A DNA stretch of 64,000 nucleotides from assembly GCF_037176765.1 (NCBI RefSeq), contig NC_090023.1:127977866-128041865 (forward strand). Reading direction: 5' to 3'. Positions 52,831 through 64,000 of this stretch are shown one piece after another. This DNA comes from Anolis sagrei (lineage: Eukaryota > Chordata > Lepidosauria > Squamata > Anolidae). Positions within the stretch are counted from its first letter, which is position 1. Each line of letters begins with the position of its first letter. The translations under genes were made by a program, and so were the position numbers. The notes under the pieces were generated by a model. It was not told the origin of the DNA. It was given only the letters and a program-made list of their open reading frames with translations, and did no database searches.

Positions 52831-53234
52831 GTCACCCCAGCCATCCCCTCAATGCCTTCGGGGGAGGCAGCCCCACACCCCCAGCCAGGCTTCTCCAGCT
52901 CTACACATCCATTCACACACATACGCGGCTTAGTTCTGTCCCCTCATTGCTGTCACTCCGGGACATGGAAGGAGCAGAGGCTGGAACAGGGAGAGAGAGA
53001 CTCTCCTTTTCTGTCCAGAAAGGGCATAGGAGGGTTTCACTGCCCTGTAACCCCTGTATCTCTTTCCTCTCCCTCATCACAGTCCAGCATCTACTTCAAA
53101 GTCTCTGACTGCCTCCTGCAGAATTGTGGGATTTGTAATTTAGGGAAGGGCTCATCCAGAGAAGCCCTGGCCCTCCCAAGAATTCTGCAGGAGGCGGTCA
53201 CAACATTTCAAGTGGATCAAAGAGGAAAATGCTC

Positions 53235-53462
53235 AAGTATGATTTTTTTTTTCATGCCAGGAGCAACTTGAGAAACTGAAATTTGTGACTGGTGTGAAAG
53301 AATTGCAGGGGACACCTAGATGATTGGTGTTTTACCATCCTGTAGGAGGCTTCTCTCATGTCCCCGTATGGGAAGCTGGAGCTGAGACAGGAGCTCACCC
53401 AGCTCCTGTTAGCAGTTCAGCCAGCACAAGGGTTTGACCCTTTGCACCACTAGGGACTCCCT
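53235..53462 (-). mobile_element. tRNA-derived SINE, minus strand
   Basis: The minus strand begins GGAGTCCCTAGTGGTGCAAA GGGTCAAACCC, an A-box-like start. The body follows (AGCTGGGTGAGCTCCTGTC … CATGAGAGAAGCCTCC … TTGCTCCTGGCATGAAAAAA). It ends in a poly-A tail seen here as a T run at 53240-53250. The order is that of a common squamate SINE. Confidence 0.75.
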
Positions 53463-53684
53463 CAAGTGTGATGAGGCCCACTCATTGGGACCCTGAGTTT
53501 GGTGCGGCCCCATGACTCGATCCTTAAACACCTCCCCAAACTCTTCATCCTCGGATTCAAATTCTCTAGCACCTCACCAAACTCTTACCTTCCAGGGCTC
53601 CATCAGAACTGCTTTTGCAGTGCCAGCACTCCAGAAACCTATAGTACAAAAGGGACATCCTAAGGAATGGAGCCCGCCCTTACC

Positions 53685-53872
53685 TCTACGCTGTAGTGTT
53701 AATGCAGTTTGGCACCACCTTAGTTGCCATGGATTGGAGCCCCGTGTTTGTAGTTTAGTGAGGAAGCAGCACTTTTTTGCAGAGAAGGCTGGAGGCCTCA
53801 TAAAGCCACAGCTGTTACAATTCCATTGCATTGGGCCATGTAGCATCAAGCTGTGCTAACTCAACAGTGGAG
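53685..53872. mobile_element. MITE family A, diverged copy
   Basis: CTGTAGTGTTAATGCAGTTT GGCACCACCTTAGTTGCCAT … GGCCATGTAGCATCAAGCTG … CAACAGTGGAGGTGCC follows the family A order. Confidence 0.65.
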
Positions 53873-53920
53873 GTGCCGTGACTCTTCCATGCTTGACGGT
53901 TTTACCAGTTTTGGTACTTT

Positions 53921-54040
53921 AGGCTGGATCTACACTGCCATATTCCAGAATGCAGATTGATTGTCATAAGATGGATGATATGAGTCTACACTGCCAACTC
54001 CAGTTCAGTGCAGCTCATCTCCAGTGTAGATCCAGCCCTA
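53921..54040. mobile_element. Palindromic MITE, family D
   Basis: AGGCTGGATCTACACTGCCA at the left; CCAGTGTAGATCCAGCCCT at the right. The element is a 120-bp near-palindrome with TCTACACTGCCAACTCCAGT in the middle. There is no coding part. Confidence 0.7.
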
Positions 54041-57000
54041 GTTGCTCTGGCTGTATGTTTTTGAACTTTGGGGTGCAGAATTTGAGGAGACAATTCTAAA
54101 TACCTCACAAAACTATGGATCCAGTCCCTAGGATCCCCAGGACAATCCTTGTACCCTGAGCTGTATAGTTTTGTGAAGTATTTATTATTCTTTACTACTT
54201 TACCAAACTCTTTGTTCCAGGATCCCTTAAGGATGTAGCTCCTGCAATTTAAGTGGGTTGAAAACCCCACCCTCACCACCCACAAGACTGGCCAGTCGTA
54301 TACTCTCGTCCCCTTTTGCCTATGCAAGAGTGTCTCTCCTTCTACCATTTCCACACTCTTGGCCTTTCCTAGCTGTGTGTGGTGGCCCATCTGCCTTCCC
54401 CTGGTATCCAGAGAATGCCTTCTGTACCTGGGCTCCTTACTGAAAGGGACACTCTGTTCTCTTTCACCACCACCAGGGGGAATGAGTCTCCCTGTTCAAA
54501 GAGGGTGGATTTCTATCCAGGAAGATATATACTTCCTTTGACGGTCCAAGCAATCGTTCTCAGCCTTTGGTCCTTTGGATATTTAGAACTTCAGCTCCCA
54601 GAATCTGCCATCTTTGGCCAAGCTGGCAGAAGCTTCTGGAAGTATGAAACAGGATGAGAGATCGAGACCCCTTGCCTACAGCTGCTTCTTTGGTCATTTG
54701 TATTCTGGGCAGCCTTGCCCAATATCCTCTCAGATCCCCCCCCCCCCTGAATCCCCCTTCTCCCTGATACAGTGCCTCCAATGTCTACCGAGCTGAGACT
54801 TCCAGAGATGAAAGTGTTTTCCCTTCCATATTTGCAGTGGTCTCACATTAGCTTCATAAAATGCCCCCTTAAACATCTTGAGGACTGTTTGCGCTGTCCT
54901 GAGGATTTTAGTGGTGGTATCCAGCAAGGATGACAAATGTGCGGCCTTCCAGATGTTTCTGAATGACAACTCCAATTGTCCATCACCATTCACTATATCG
55001 TCTTAGGCAAATAGGAGTTGTAGGCACAATCAAAACAATCTGAAAGATGACAGATTTCTACCAATTGTGTGAAAATTTGGGTGGACTTGACTTAAAAATG
55101 TTTTACTTTGCCATAAAGCCCTGGTCAGGGATGATGGGAGTTGTCACCTAGTACCATCTGCAGAGCCATTTGTTATTCTCTCTTGCTGTAAATGGGCTCT
55201 CCATTGACCCTGCTTCCACCATTCTCATTTTTCTGCACACCACTGGGAAATCTTTGTGAGTTGTCCTCCCCTTATTCCCCCCAAAACCATATTTCTTCAG
55301 AGGAGACTTAAGCATCTTGGCATTCACAGCCATATTGGTTTGGGGAGAGATACTTCTTTCTGGTATTGCCTAAGCTTGATCCTAAATTTGAATGGGATTG
55401 GCAAAATGGGGCATTTGTTTTATAATAAGGCCATTTTGTCACTATGTTATCCATTCCATCACACACATGGTTTGGAAAATATTATAGGCCATGTTTTAAG
55501 GGGAACCATGTTTATCATTTTTCCCTCCCTTTCCACTACCCATTTCCGAAAGCTTCCCTCTCTTTCAACTCTTGTAAACTTCATAAACGCAGATGGGGTG
55601 GCTCAAGAAGGCTGGTGTCAAAAGACAGCCATCAGAGCAATGCTTTTGGTACTTTTAAAGCCACTTGGAACACTTGGACCCTTCTTACTGGAGCAGAACT
55701 CTTTCAAATTGCCAAGTAGCAATATTTGGAAACGAAGAGTGCTTGTGAACTGAGTTCTCATGGAATATGACAAAAAAGAAGAGTCCTCGATGAAAATACC
55801 CATATTACTGATACTTATGTGTGTTTATAATATATATATATCTATATTTTTTAAAAAATCAATTGCACATTGTTTATTCTGAAACTAGATTTGCCAGGTT
55901 TCCGCAACGTGGAGGTAAGGTGTTTGCTTCCTTGAACAGTATTCCTGTGTTATTTGTGTAAACAGCTTGTCTGTCTTTAAAGGGGACTGGGGTGTGTGTA
56001 TATTTTTGACCCCTTTTCAAACTTATGTTGCCCTGTTGTTGCTATCAATAACACTTCTGCAGTGGAGTGCCCCTTGCATCTGTGAAGAATTTGGAGAAGT
56101 TGCAGCTCCCAGAATCCCAGAGAGCCTGGCTGGGGGATTCTGGGAGTAGTAGGTACTATGTGGTGGTTCCTTGTTTAGAACTTGGCTCATGGAAGTATAG
56201 AAAGTGCTCCTACTTCACAAGCTATAGAAAATCTTATGCCCCCTTTGGTAGGGCAACTTGTGGGTCTGACTCTCCTTCTACTGAAGACATCCTCTTTACA
56301 CAAATAAGGCATGAATTGGCCAGTGGAGATCTCGGATTATGAGTACAATCACAGATGGAGAGGTGCCATTAATGTTGCCTGCAACTGTTTTAATGTTTTC
56401 TGGTTTGATGTCCTCAAGGCTAATGCTTGTTTGAAGACTCCGTTGCTGCCAGTTCCCCTCTCCCTCTTGGGCTTTAAAAAAAGCGATGGTCATCAGTTTT
56501 CTTAGCTATGCTACGCTGCTAAATAAGAAGTCCAGACTTTCTGAGTGGAGGTTTGGTTTTCTCTCTAAAAGTGCAAAAGCGGATTTAGATCTGTTATAGC
56601 AGGAGTTCCTGTTTACTATGGGGAGGGTTTCTTTTAAAATAGCGAAGAGCCTTGAACTCTCATGTACTTTGGAATTTTGGCCAATGCCTTCTCTCTGGGA
56701 AGATACCACAGCACAGAAGCACAACGCATTATCTCTCCCCCTCTGGGTAAAGGGACTGACATTTAATTTTCCCCATTGAGCAGTTTGAGAGCTCAACACA
56801 ACACATTGTTCCTCCTGACTAAAAAAGGATTGTCTGTTGCAAGCTCCGTAGGGTTCATTTTCACACAATCCAGTCATTCAATTATTTTTCAAATGATGTA
56901 TATTAAAACATGACATTTTATGTACTCAAACATAATTTCTTAGAAGCCATGTCTGGATGTTGAGCTTCAGAGTTATAGGTGTTTGTATTCTAACCAAAGA

Positions 57001-58662
57001 TTTTTTTAAATTGCGTTATTAATTTTAATCACACACATACTGCCAAGCTATTTCTTCAAAAGATGGGAGTTTTGTTTTTTGAGCAGAAGAAGTCAGCATT
57101 TGCCTGTTTGGATTAGTGACAACACATGAGGGTTTATATATAATGGTAAACTCTGACTTAGCACAATAGTTTGGCACAATAGTTATGTGGGCAAAAAATG
57201 AAAGTGAATACAGCCTCAGGTTTATGAGCTTCCCTCTTCTCCTCCATGGTGACATAAAGGAGGTATAAACCAGGATTTGTTTTCATTTTGTTTGATTCCT
57301 GGCTTGTTGTTAGGTGTTTTAAAACAACCAGGTTAATTGCTAAACAAGCCAAGTGCAGATTTGGATTGTTTAGATGGATTTTTAAAAATAAACCAGTGCA
57401 TGTTAAATCATGCACTTTATTGGTTCACATATAAATGACAAGTTAGGAATTGGGCAAAATGAAACTGAATTGTGGTTTATTTCTTCTCCAGGCCTTGCAG
57501 AAGAAAGTGGGGGAGTGTCAAGACCCGTGGTTTGTGTTGGCCCCATTCTCTTCATTCATTTAACCCTGATTTACAGGTTTAGCACATACCACTGAACTGC
57601 AGCTCTCATCAGCATTAGCCACCAGCATGGTCAGTGTTGAGAAATACCTTTTCCTATGCTGGTTTAGCATCACATGTGAATATAACAACAATGAGACAGT
57701 TCCCCTTCTTAACCGAATGTGTGTCTGCTGCTTAGATTGTTAATCTGACATTCTCCTAAAGCTTTATAGCAATCAATTTCATGGAAGTCTTGAAATGCCA
57801 CGCTTCTCAAGAAGAGCATCAAATATTTTTGCTCTAAGGGAGATAATTTTGAAGAGACACATTATTTCCCCCCCAAAAAGCAGGAGATGCAGAGTGTGAG
57901 AAAAAGAAGAGAGTGTGAGCAAGAATGCATTCAAATAAGGACAAGCAATAAGGTAGCATTGGAAAGCTGGAATTCCAGGAGAAAAATTGTACCCAGGTTG
58001 TCCTATGCCTTACTCTATAATAATTCCATTTGTGCATATTTTAGCTATACTGCAAGTCTCTTGAGTGCAATTCAATATTTAAGATGTCTTTCCTTACAGT
58101 CATATAGTCTTTTTCTAGTTTTTGTTGAGTGACTCTCTCTGAAGTATGTTTTCTAAAATTTTGTATACAAACCAGTTTCCAGTAACTGCTTAAATTAACT
58201 TTCAGTTGATTTTCTTCCCTTTTTCTTTTTCTAAATGAAACTTGTATTGTAGCTTACTTAAGTCTGTCATCAGAGTTATGAATGGAGGTGAATTACAATT
58301 TGAATTTGTGACTTAGTGTGTACATAAAGTGTATAAACATTTTACACGGATCATTTAGTTTTTTATTCATTTCCTAGTGCTATACAGATTTTCATATGCT
58401 GTACCTGGACACGCAGAGTTCTTTCATAATAATCTGTGTTCCTGTACCTCTTTGTACAGAGGTGGACCTGAGTACAAACATTGGCAAAATTGTAGAAATA
58501 TGTTTGTCTACACTTCTTTGCTGGAATGTGACTTAACAGCTAAACTTCTGATGGTTAAAATGCAACCCTCAAATGAAGGCTCATGTATTTTGATTAGTGA
58601 ATGTTTATTTGCTAGCAGGCTTACCCTCAAGCTCCCATTATTTTTTAAATACAAATAGGTAC

Positions 58663-58668
58663 AATAAA
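58663..58668 (+). terminator. Candidate KCTD12 poly(A) signal
   Basis: AATAAA in GTACAATAAAATGAAC. Another AATAAA lies at about 58812. The choice rests on expected transcript length only. Confidence 0.35.
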
Positions 58669-58690
58669 ATGAACTAACTACCAAATTTGT

Positions 58691-59296
58691 CATGGCTGTG
58701 TTCTATGTTAACTCAAGTTGCATTATGGGAAGTTAGAGTAGCTGAATTAATTATGAGTGGCTGAATTAATAATAATAGTCAAGTATATTAGCCAGATTTC
58801 CACAACAGTTCCTTAATAAATCGACCGGCTTAACGTATGAAAAAGCAGGTTCTTGCAGGCTTTTGTATTTGTATACTTATTGATTGGTTTATTTATTTTT
58901 ATCATGGTTTTCAGAAACAATGTCTTGCAGAGCAGCTTACAAAAATTAGTAATTGGACTTTACCCCCAGGCTTCTAGTTTAAAAGACACAAAGTATGAAA
59001 GGAGAGGAATTGAGAGGGATAAGGGGAAGCAATGGTGGTAGCTGATTCAGAGCTTTTCAACATAAACTAAAAAAAAATCATACTCCCCTCATAGATGCTG
59101 CAATCCTGATATGCGGTGTTCATGACAACTTGCTGGTAGTACTTTGGGCTTTCAGCCAATTCAAAAACCATTTTTTACTCCACAGTTTTAAAGAAAAGAT
59201 TTTTTATGTGCATTACCATCATTCCAGAGGGATTGCTTTGCTGTGAAGTTGGGGGGAGGGGAAGAAGGTATCAGTGGTAGGTGAAATAGATGAGCA
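58691..59296. other. Intergenic, nothing recognised
   Basis: AT-rich; no gene or repeat recognised. Confidence 0.45.
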
Positions 59297-59430
59297 CAGT
59301 TGTTCTCGACTTGTGAGTCCCCAGGTGTTTTGGCCTACCACTCCCAGAAATCCCAACCAGTTTACCAGCTGTTTGGATTTCTGGGAGTTGAAGGCCAAAC
59401 ATCTGGGGACCCACAGGTTGAGAATTACTG
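59297..59430. mobile_element. hAT-type MITE, family B copy 3
   Basis: Starts CAGTTGTTCTCGACTTGTGA and ends … ACCCACAGGTTGAGAATTAC TG. Palindromic, as at 2130. The flanking octamers do not match. Confidence 0.7.
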
Positions 59431-60265
59431 GGTTAGTAGGTGGTTGTTCCCACAAGAATGTACATTTTAATTTTTAAAAAGAAGGTGAGTGTATGCAGGT
59501 ACTGGCATATCAATACATGAGTGCATCTCAGAAAATAAGTATACTTGCATGCCTGGCAGAAAAAAAAATGACATACAAAAATGGTCATGTGTTGCTAAAA
59601 TGTGCAAATGTGGAATGCCCTTTTAACAGTGAGGTCAGTTAGTGGGAGAAATGTGTGGCCAGTTGTGATGATATCACAATGTCATTGCAGGGACAATGTG
59701 TGTCATGAAAATGCAGTGAATACAGAATTCTTTCTGCAAGTGTAAAGGAGCCCATCTGGACAAATTAGTCGAGATCTGACTGTCTAGATTTCACATGTCA
59801 CAAGGTCTCTGTCACTGCATTCAGCTGTAGGAAAATAATGGGATGCTTGCCTGAAAATAGTGGGATGCTTGACAAAGAACTTGAAAGTGCCTATTCTTGG
59901 CTAGATGTGCCGGGTTTGGTATGCCACAGGTTGAAGTGGAGAGACAACATTCATATATGGTACACCTCCTTCTGCCCTCCCCCAATGCAGTCTGAAATAA
60001 GGTAGTCCATGTATAATTTCATCATGCAATCTTACAATGTTTTAAAACTAAACTCCACATCTTTAGCATCTAAAGACCACCAAATATATTGTGGTATAAG
60101 TCTTGGTCTATGAAGATTTTGTCTTACAAAAAACGACACGTGATTCTGTATATGAAATGTTAGTGTTTGTGCATAATACTAATTAATTTCATGATGACAT
60201 AGAATTAAGAGAAAGAGAAAGATACACTGAAATTGCATCTACATAGACCTCTCAATCTTCGATCA
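59431..60265. other. Intergenic, nothing recognised
   Basis: No gene or repeat recognised. Confidence 0.45.
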
Positions 60266-60790
60266 GTACAAAACATTGTGCACCATATTGATCCCAGATA
60301 GATCAAGATGATGACTAGATTCCAAACGTATCTCCTATGATCCACCTCGGAGATTAAGACTGACAGGGAGTCCCTGCTCTCAATCATACCACCCTCGCAA
60401 GCACGATCGGTGGGGATGAGAGATAGGGCCTTCTCAATGGTGGCCCCCCGGCTGTGGAACGCTCTCCCTAATTAAATCAGATTGGCCCCCTCCCTTCTAT
60501 CCTTTAGGAAAAAACTTTAAACATGGTTGTGGGACCAAGCATTTGAGTAGCAGATGCAGCGATAACAATGCAAATGATCTATGTGACTGACAATGGACAG
60601 ACCTTGGGCTATGGTTTTGGATTTGTGTGATTTTAAATGAATGTTTATAACTGATGTTTTTAACTAATTGTCTAAATTGTAATTGTTTGTTTGGCCTCCA
60701 ATGACTGCCAGTTGTGAGCCACCATGAGTCCCCCCCCCCCTCGCCGGGGGTGAGAAGGATGGGATATAAGTGAAATAAATTTGAAATAGA
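60266..60790 (+). mobile_element. L2 LINE 3'-end fragment
   Basis: The plus strand encodes scraps of the L2 C-terminus: GEMRDRAFSMVAPRLWNALP-type sequence at about 60410-60465 and LPSILLGKNF near 60500. This passes into an L2 3' UTR ending ATAAGTGAAATAAATTTGAA at about 60785. The upstream RT is absent. Confidence 0.65.
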
Positions 60791-61413
60791 TGTACAAGGG
60801 CGGAATGCTCTGCAGCGCTGCACTGGTGTCCAGCTGGGCTGAGACTGCCTCAGTTACATTGGGCTGTCATTTTTTCTTCCATGTCACCACCACCAATCCT
60901 TAATGACTATGGGGCTCATCTTAGTAGTCACATTTGCTGATGTCAGAAGGGGTTACATATATGTTCTGGAAGAAGAGAATTGAGTGACTCCCCTCATTCC
61001 TGCTGATCACACAGGTATCCATTCTGACACCAGCAGATGTCACCACAGTGGCCAGAAACCCACTGGAAGCTCCATGGGTGGTGGGAGGCAGCAGTGGTGA
61101 CATGTCCCCTTCCCCTGATCAGTTCATGGGAATGGCAATGGTGGCAGTATGTATCTGGGCAATGCATCTGGCTGAAACAAGCTGGATCCAGATGGCTGCA
61201 AAGCCTGCAAATACTCTGGAGTTCCTGCAAAGTCTGGAGTATCCCCCGACTTAGTTTCTAGCAGAGTAAAGTTGAGTTAAAACCAAAAGCCTTGGGGATA
61301 CCTACCAGGTGTCCCGGGCATTATGAAGATTGCAAATGCTGGATTCAAGATATGTCTTGATTTTTTATTAGTGTAGTTAAGCCCTTAATTCCTGTTATGC
61401 TGCCATTCTGTTG
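60791..61413. other. Intergenic, nothing recognised
   Basis: No coding or repeat signature that can be supported. Confidence 0.45.
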
Positions 61414-61564
61414 TCTTACATCAGTGGTTCTCAACCTGTGGGTCCCCAGATGTTTTGTCCTTCAACTCCTAGAAATCCTAACAGTTGGTAAGCTGGCTGG
61501 GATTTCTGGGAGTTGTAGGCCAAAACTCCTGGGGACCCACAGGTTGAGAACCACTGCCTTACAT
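61414..61564. mobile_element. hAT-type MITE, family B copy 4, with target duplication
   Basis: The element is 61422-61556, CAGTGGTTCTCAACCTGTGG … CACAGGTTGAGAACCACTG, almost perfectly palindromic. The flanks TCTTACAT (61414-61421) and CCTTACAT (61557-61564) match at seven of eight bases. Confidence 0.85.
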
Positions 61565-62130
61565 AACAGATGCAAAAGTTGTGGTTGAGTTATGGCTTCT
61601 AAGGACTTTATTGCATGAAACTGTATTCCACAGCAGTTGCATCCTCACCAACAGCAGCTACATATTTGCCATCACACATCTGTCCAACTGTGCCATGATT
61701 CTACACTCATGCTTCTGCATAGCCTTGTATCCCTACTCTTCCACACAGCCACTGCTCTATATTTTTTAAAATAATTTTTAGAAGCAATTTTGCCATTACA
61801 GGTATGGTGAATAAACAAAGCATTTCAAATCTGAAAGTCAAAAAATACAGGCTTGGGAATAATGTGCAGAAGGGGAGGAGAGTGGCAGAGAAGGAGAATC
61901 CTTCTCCCGACATCACTTCAGTACTAGCATGCCAGCATAGAAGCTGAACGGCCTCATTGCATAGGTTGGTGATGGGAACATGATGTGATTAGCATCTAGT
62001 GATGAGGAAAACCCATCAATACCACAGAATAGCTTAATCACGGATAGGGCACAGACTGGCAATGGGATGCATATCAAAGGTGAAGGTCCTGCTTCAATGC
62101 TGGTTTGTCTTGCTTCATGTGACAAAGCCC
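61565..62130. other. Intergenic, nothing recognised
   Basis: No coding or repeat signature that can be supported. Confidence 0.45.
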
Positions 62131-62855
62131 TGATAAGGCAGCGTCTCTCAACCTGGGGGTCGGGACCCCTGAGGAGGTCGCAAGGAGGTTTCAGAGGGGT
62201 CACCAAAGACCCTCATGGGGGTTCGGTCTAGAAAGTTTGGCCCAAATCTATCAGTGGGGTTCAGAATGCTATTTGATTGTAGGTGAACTATAAATCCCAC
62301 CAACTACAACTCCCAAATGTCAAGGTCTATTTTTCCCAAACTCCACCAGTGTTCACATTTGGGCACATTGAGTATTCATGCCATGTTTAGTCCAGATCCA
62401 TCATTGTTTGAGCCCACAGTGCTCTCTGGATGTAGGTGAACTACAATTCCAAAACTCAAGGTCACTGCCCACCAAATCCTTCCAGGATTTTCTGTTGGCC
62501 ATGGGAATTCTGCATGCCAAATTTGGTTCAGTCCTATCGTTGGTGGAGTTCAAAATGCTCTTTTATTGTAAGTGACCTATAAATCCCAGCAACTACAACT
62601 CCCAAATGACAAACACACACAAACACACTCCGCCAACCCCACCAATATTCAAATTTAGCCATATCAGGTATTTTTGGTTCAGTGAATGAGAATCCATCCT
62701 GCATATCAGATATTTACATTATGACTCATAACAGTAGCAAAATTACAGTTATGAAGTAGCAACGAAAATAACTTTATGGTTGGAGGTCACCACAACATGA
62801 GGAACTGTATTAAGGGGTTGCGACATTAGGAAGTTTGAGAAACACTGTGTTAAGA
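62131..62855. mobile_element. hAT-type non-autonomous element, ~710 bp
   Basis: The element (62139-62847) begins CAGCGTCTCTCAACCTGGGG GTCGGGACCCC and ends with GGGGTTGCGACATTAGGAAG … GAGAAACACTG. The octamers TGATAAGG and TGTTAAGA at the borders agree at six of eight bases. Internal repeats of AACTATAAATCCCACCAACT/ACAACTCCCAAATG occur three times. There is no transposase. Confidence 0.75.
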
Positions 62856-63914
62856 TAACACCACAGGATTGGTGCAACCTCAATTAAGCTATTTTTTTTA
62901 ATTCAATATGAATTTATTAAAGTTACTGTTAAATGTTGAAAGCTTCATGGAGGTACTCAAGTAAATAAACCCATTTTCCTTCCCACAATCATTTTAATGA
63001 AGTAGTCTACTTACTTCCCAATAAGATTGTAATTCTCTTTATGAATTCCAAACAAAGTAAAAGCAGGAAGAGCAGAAAAAGAGAAGACAGTTGCCATTAT
63101 GTAGATGTTTTATACCAGTGGAAGGTTGAGCTAGTAATAAACTACGGCTGAGATCTCTTTCTAAGCTTTATAATGGAGTACAGATACTGTTCCGATTTAT
63201 GGAAAATTACTCATTAATTGCAAGTCAATTTGTGGGTTTCTTTTTTCCAACAGAGCAAAGCATTTGCCTATTTAATAGATTTTCTTCCTAGTCTCTTAGA
63301 TAATAAAGGGGCTTTTTCCTGGAAAGACATTTTATTAATTTAATATCATAGTAAGCTTTGCGTTTTGTTGCTTGACAGCATTTGGAAATCTACTATAATA
63401 CAGATGAGAAAAATCAATTGTATTCAATCTATAGCATTTTTTTCCTGACGGGTAAGAAAGGCAATTTATGAGAGCAAAAATACTCTTGGTAATTTTTTTG
63501 TATTTATGCAAAATGCTGCAAAAATAGACATATCATGCTTTGCTTTATAGGATTGACAAGTCCAGAAGCAAGGAACGATCTTTTATAGGTTATCACAATT
63601 ATTCATGCTGCAGTTTTTTCTGCCAAAGACTAGCTATAATGGAAGAAGCACCTGGCAAAAATTTCCCTTCTGCCGGTGAAATTAATAAAAGAACATTGGT
63701 CCATTCAGTGCCTTTTGGCAACCTTGGCAGTGCTGTACACAGACTGATCCAAAACGTTGAATGCTTTATGGCAAATACCTCTCACCCTCCAGCTGTTCTG
63801 ATTTTGCAGGGACAGTTTTGATTAATTCACAGTTCTTTCTTCTACCACTTCCCCCCCCCCTTTGTTCTCAGATTACTAAAACCAGGATCAAAGTGAAAAA
63901 CTACATGGTTCTTT
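62856..63914. other. Intergenic, nothing recognised
   Basis: AT-rich; a 93-codon frame at 63540 has no domain and I do not call it. Confidence 0.4.
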
Positions 63915-64000
63915 ATCCCACGATCTGATTCCAGATTATCTGCTTTGAACTGGATTATGTGAGTCTACACTGTCATAATTTGGGATAAGCAGATAATCTG
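63915..64000. mobile_element. MITE family C, cut by window edge
   Basis: GATTATCTGCTTTGAACTGG ATTATGTGAGTCTACACTGTCA … AGCAGATAATCTG matches the interior of the copy at 49432-49569. Confidence 0.65.

Larger units (their letters stand above)
52800..58690 (+). other. Probable KCTD12 3' UTR and downstream DNA with repeat insertions
   Basis: No other gene is seen. Human KCTD12 is known to have a very long (about 5 kb) single-exon 3' UTR. A comparable length here would end near the AATAAA at 58663. Two repeat insertions (53235-53460 SINE; 53685-53872 MITE) and smaller MITE scraps (54555-54610; 56090-56150) interrupt it. From about 55200 to 58600 the DNA is unique-looking and AT-rich with ATTTA-type elements. 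The extent is inferred. Confidence 0.45.

Noticed and set aside
51729-52922. Antisense open frames of 276 and 397 codons across KCTD12
   Set aside because: They are shadows of a very GC-rich coding sequence on the opposite strand; composition is Ala/Gly/Arg-rich without any domain.

Overview
The window is vertebrate nuclear DNA, most likely from a squamate reptile of the Anolis/iguanian kind. It is dominated by CR1 and L2 LINEs, tRNA-derived and 5S-rRNA-derived SINEs, many short palindromic (MITE-like) DNA transposons and microsatellites. It holds one clear host gene, KCTD12, and one large virus-like DNA transposon of the Polinton/Maverick family. The organism call is inferred from repeat content, because no species-diagnostic gene is present.

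Layout. Bases 1-24454 are gene-poor intergenic DNA. They carry a Tc2/Kanga-like MITE (862-1430), hAT MITEs (2130-2261, 2450-2576, 5121-5667), a decayed L2 fragment (6725-8120, minus), an unclassified LINE 3' fragment (11436-12220, minus), a good 5'-truncated CR1 (about 14130-16450, minus), a probable solo LTR (about 20170-20885) and two perfect hairpins near 22.0 and 22.4 kb.

Bases 24461-41234 are a 16.8-kb Polinton. It has ~470-bp terminal inverted repeats (about 98% identical) and a clean 6-bp target-site duplication (TGTGCC). Genes of the left half run rightward: a spliced terminal gene of unknown function, a multi-exon protein-primed DNA polymerase B, the packaging ATPase, a small basic protein and a 230-aa protein. 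Genes of the right half run leftward: a spliced acidic terminal gene, a chromodomain integrase, the minor capsid protein, a basic core/membrane-active-like protein, the major capsid protein and the adenain-type protease. The two halves meet at back-to-back poly(A) signals near 35.5 kb. The two terminal genes start inside the inverted repeats, so they share promoter and first codons. A 2.6-kb repeat-rich non-coding block (26.0-28.6 kb) separates the left terminal gene from the polymerase. The element looks nearly whole, with about two visible coding interruptions, and is treated here as a fossil.

Bases 41241-51230 are again repeats. They include a nearly complete L2 ORF2 with one stop and one frameshift (about 43220-46390, minus), CR1 3' ends, a 5S-derived SINE split by a MITE, and an orientation-flipping minisatellite (50360-51240). 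The minisatellite abuts the CpG island of the single-exon KCTD12 gene (CDS 51804-52799, plus). The following ~5.9 kb plausibly contains its long 3' UTR, with a candidate poly(A) signal at 58663. The rest, to 64000, is intergenic DNA with hAT MITEs and an L2 3' fragment.
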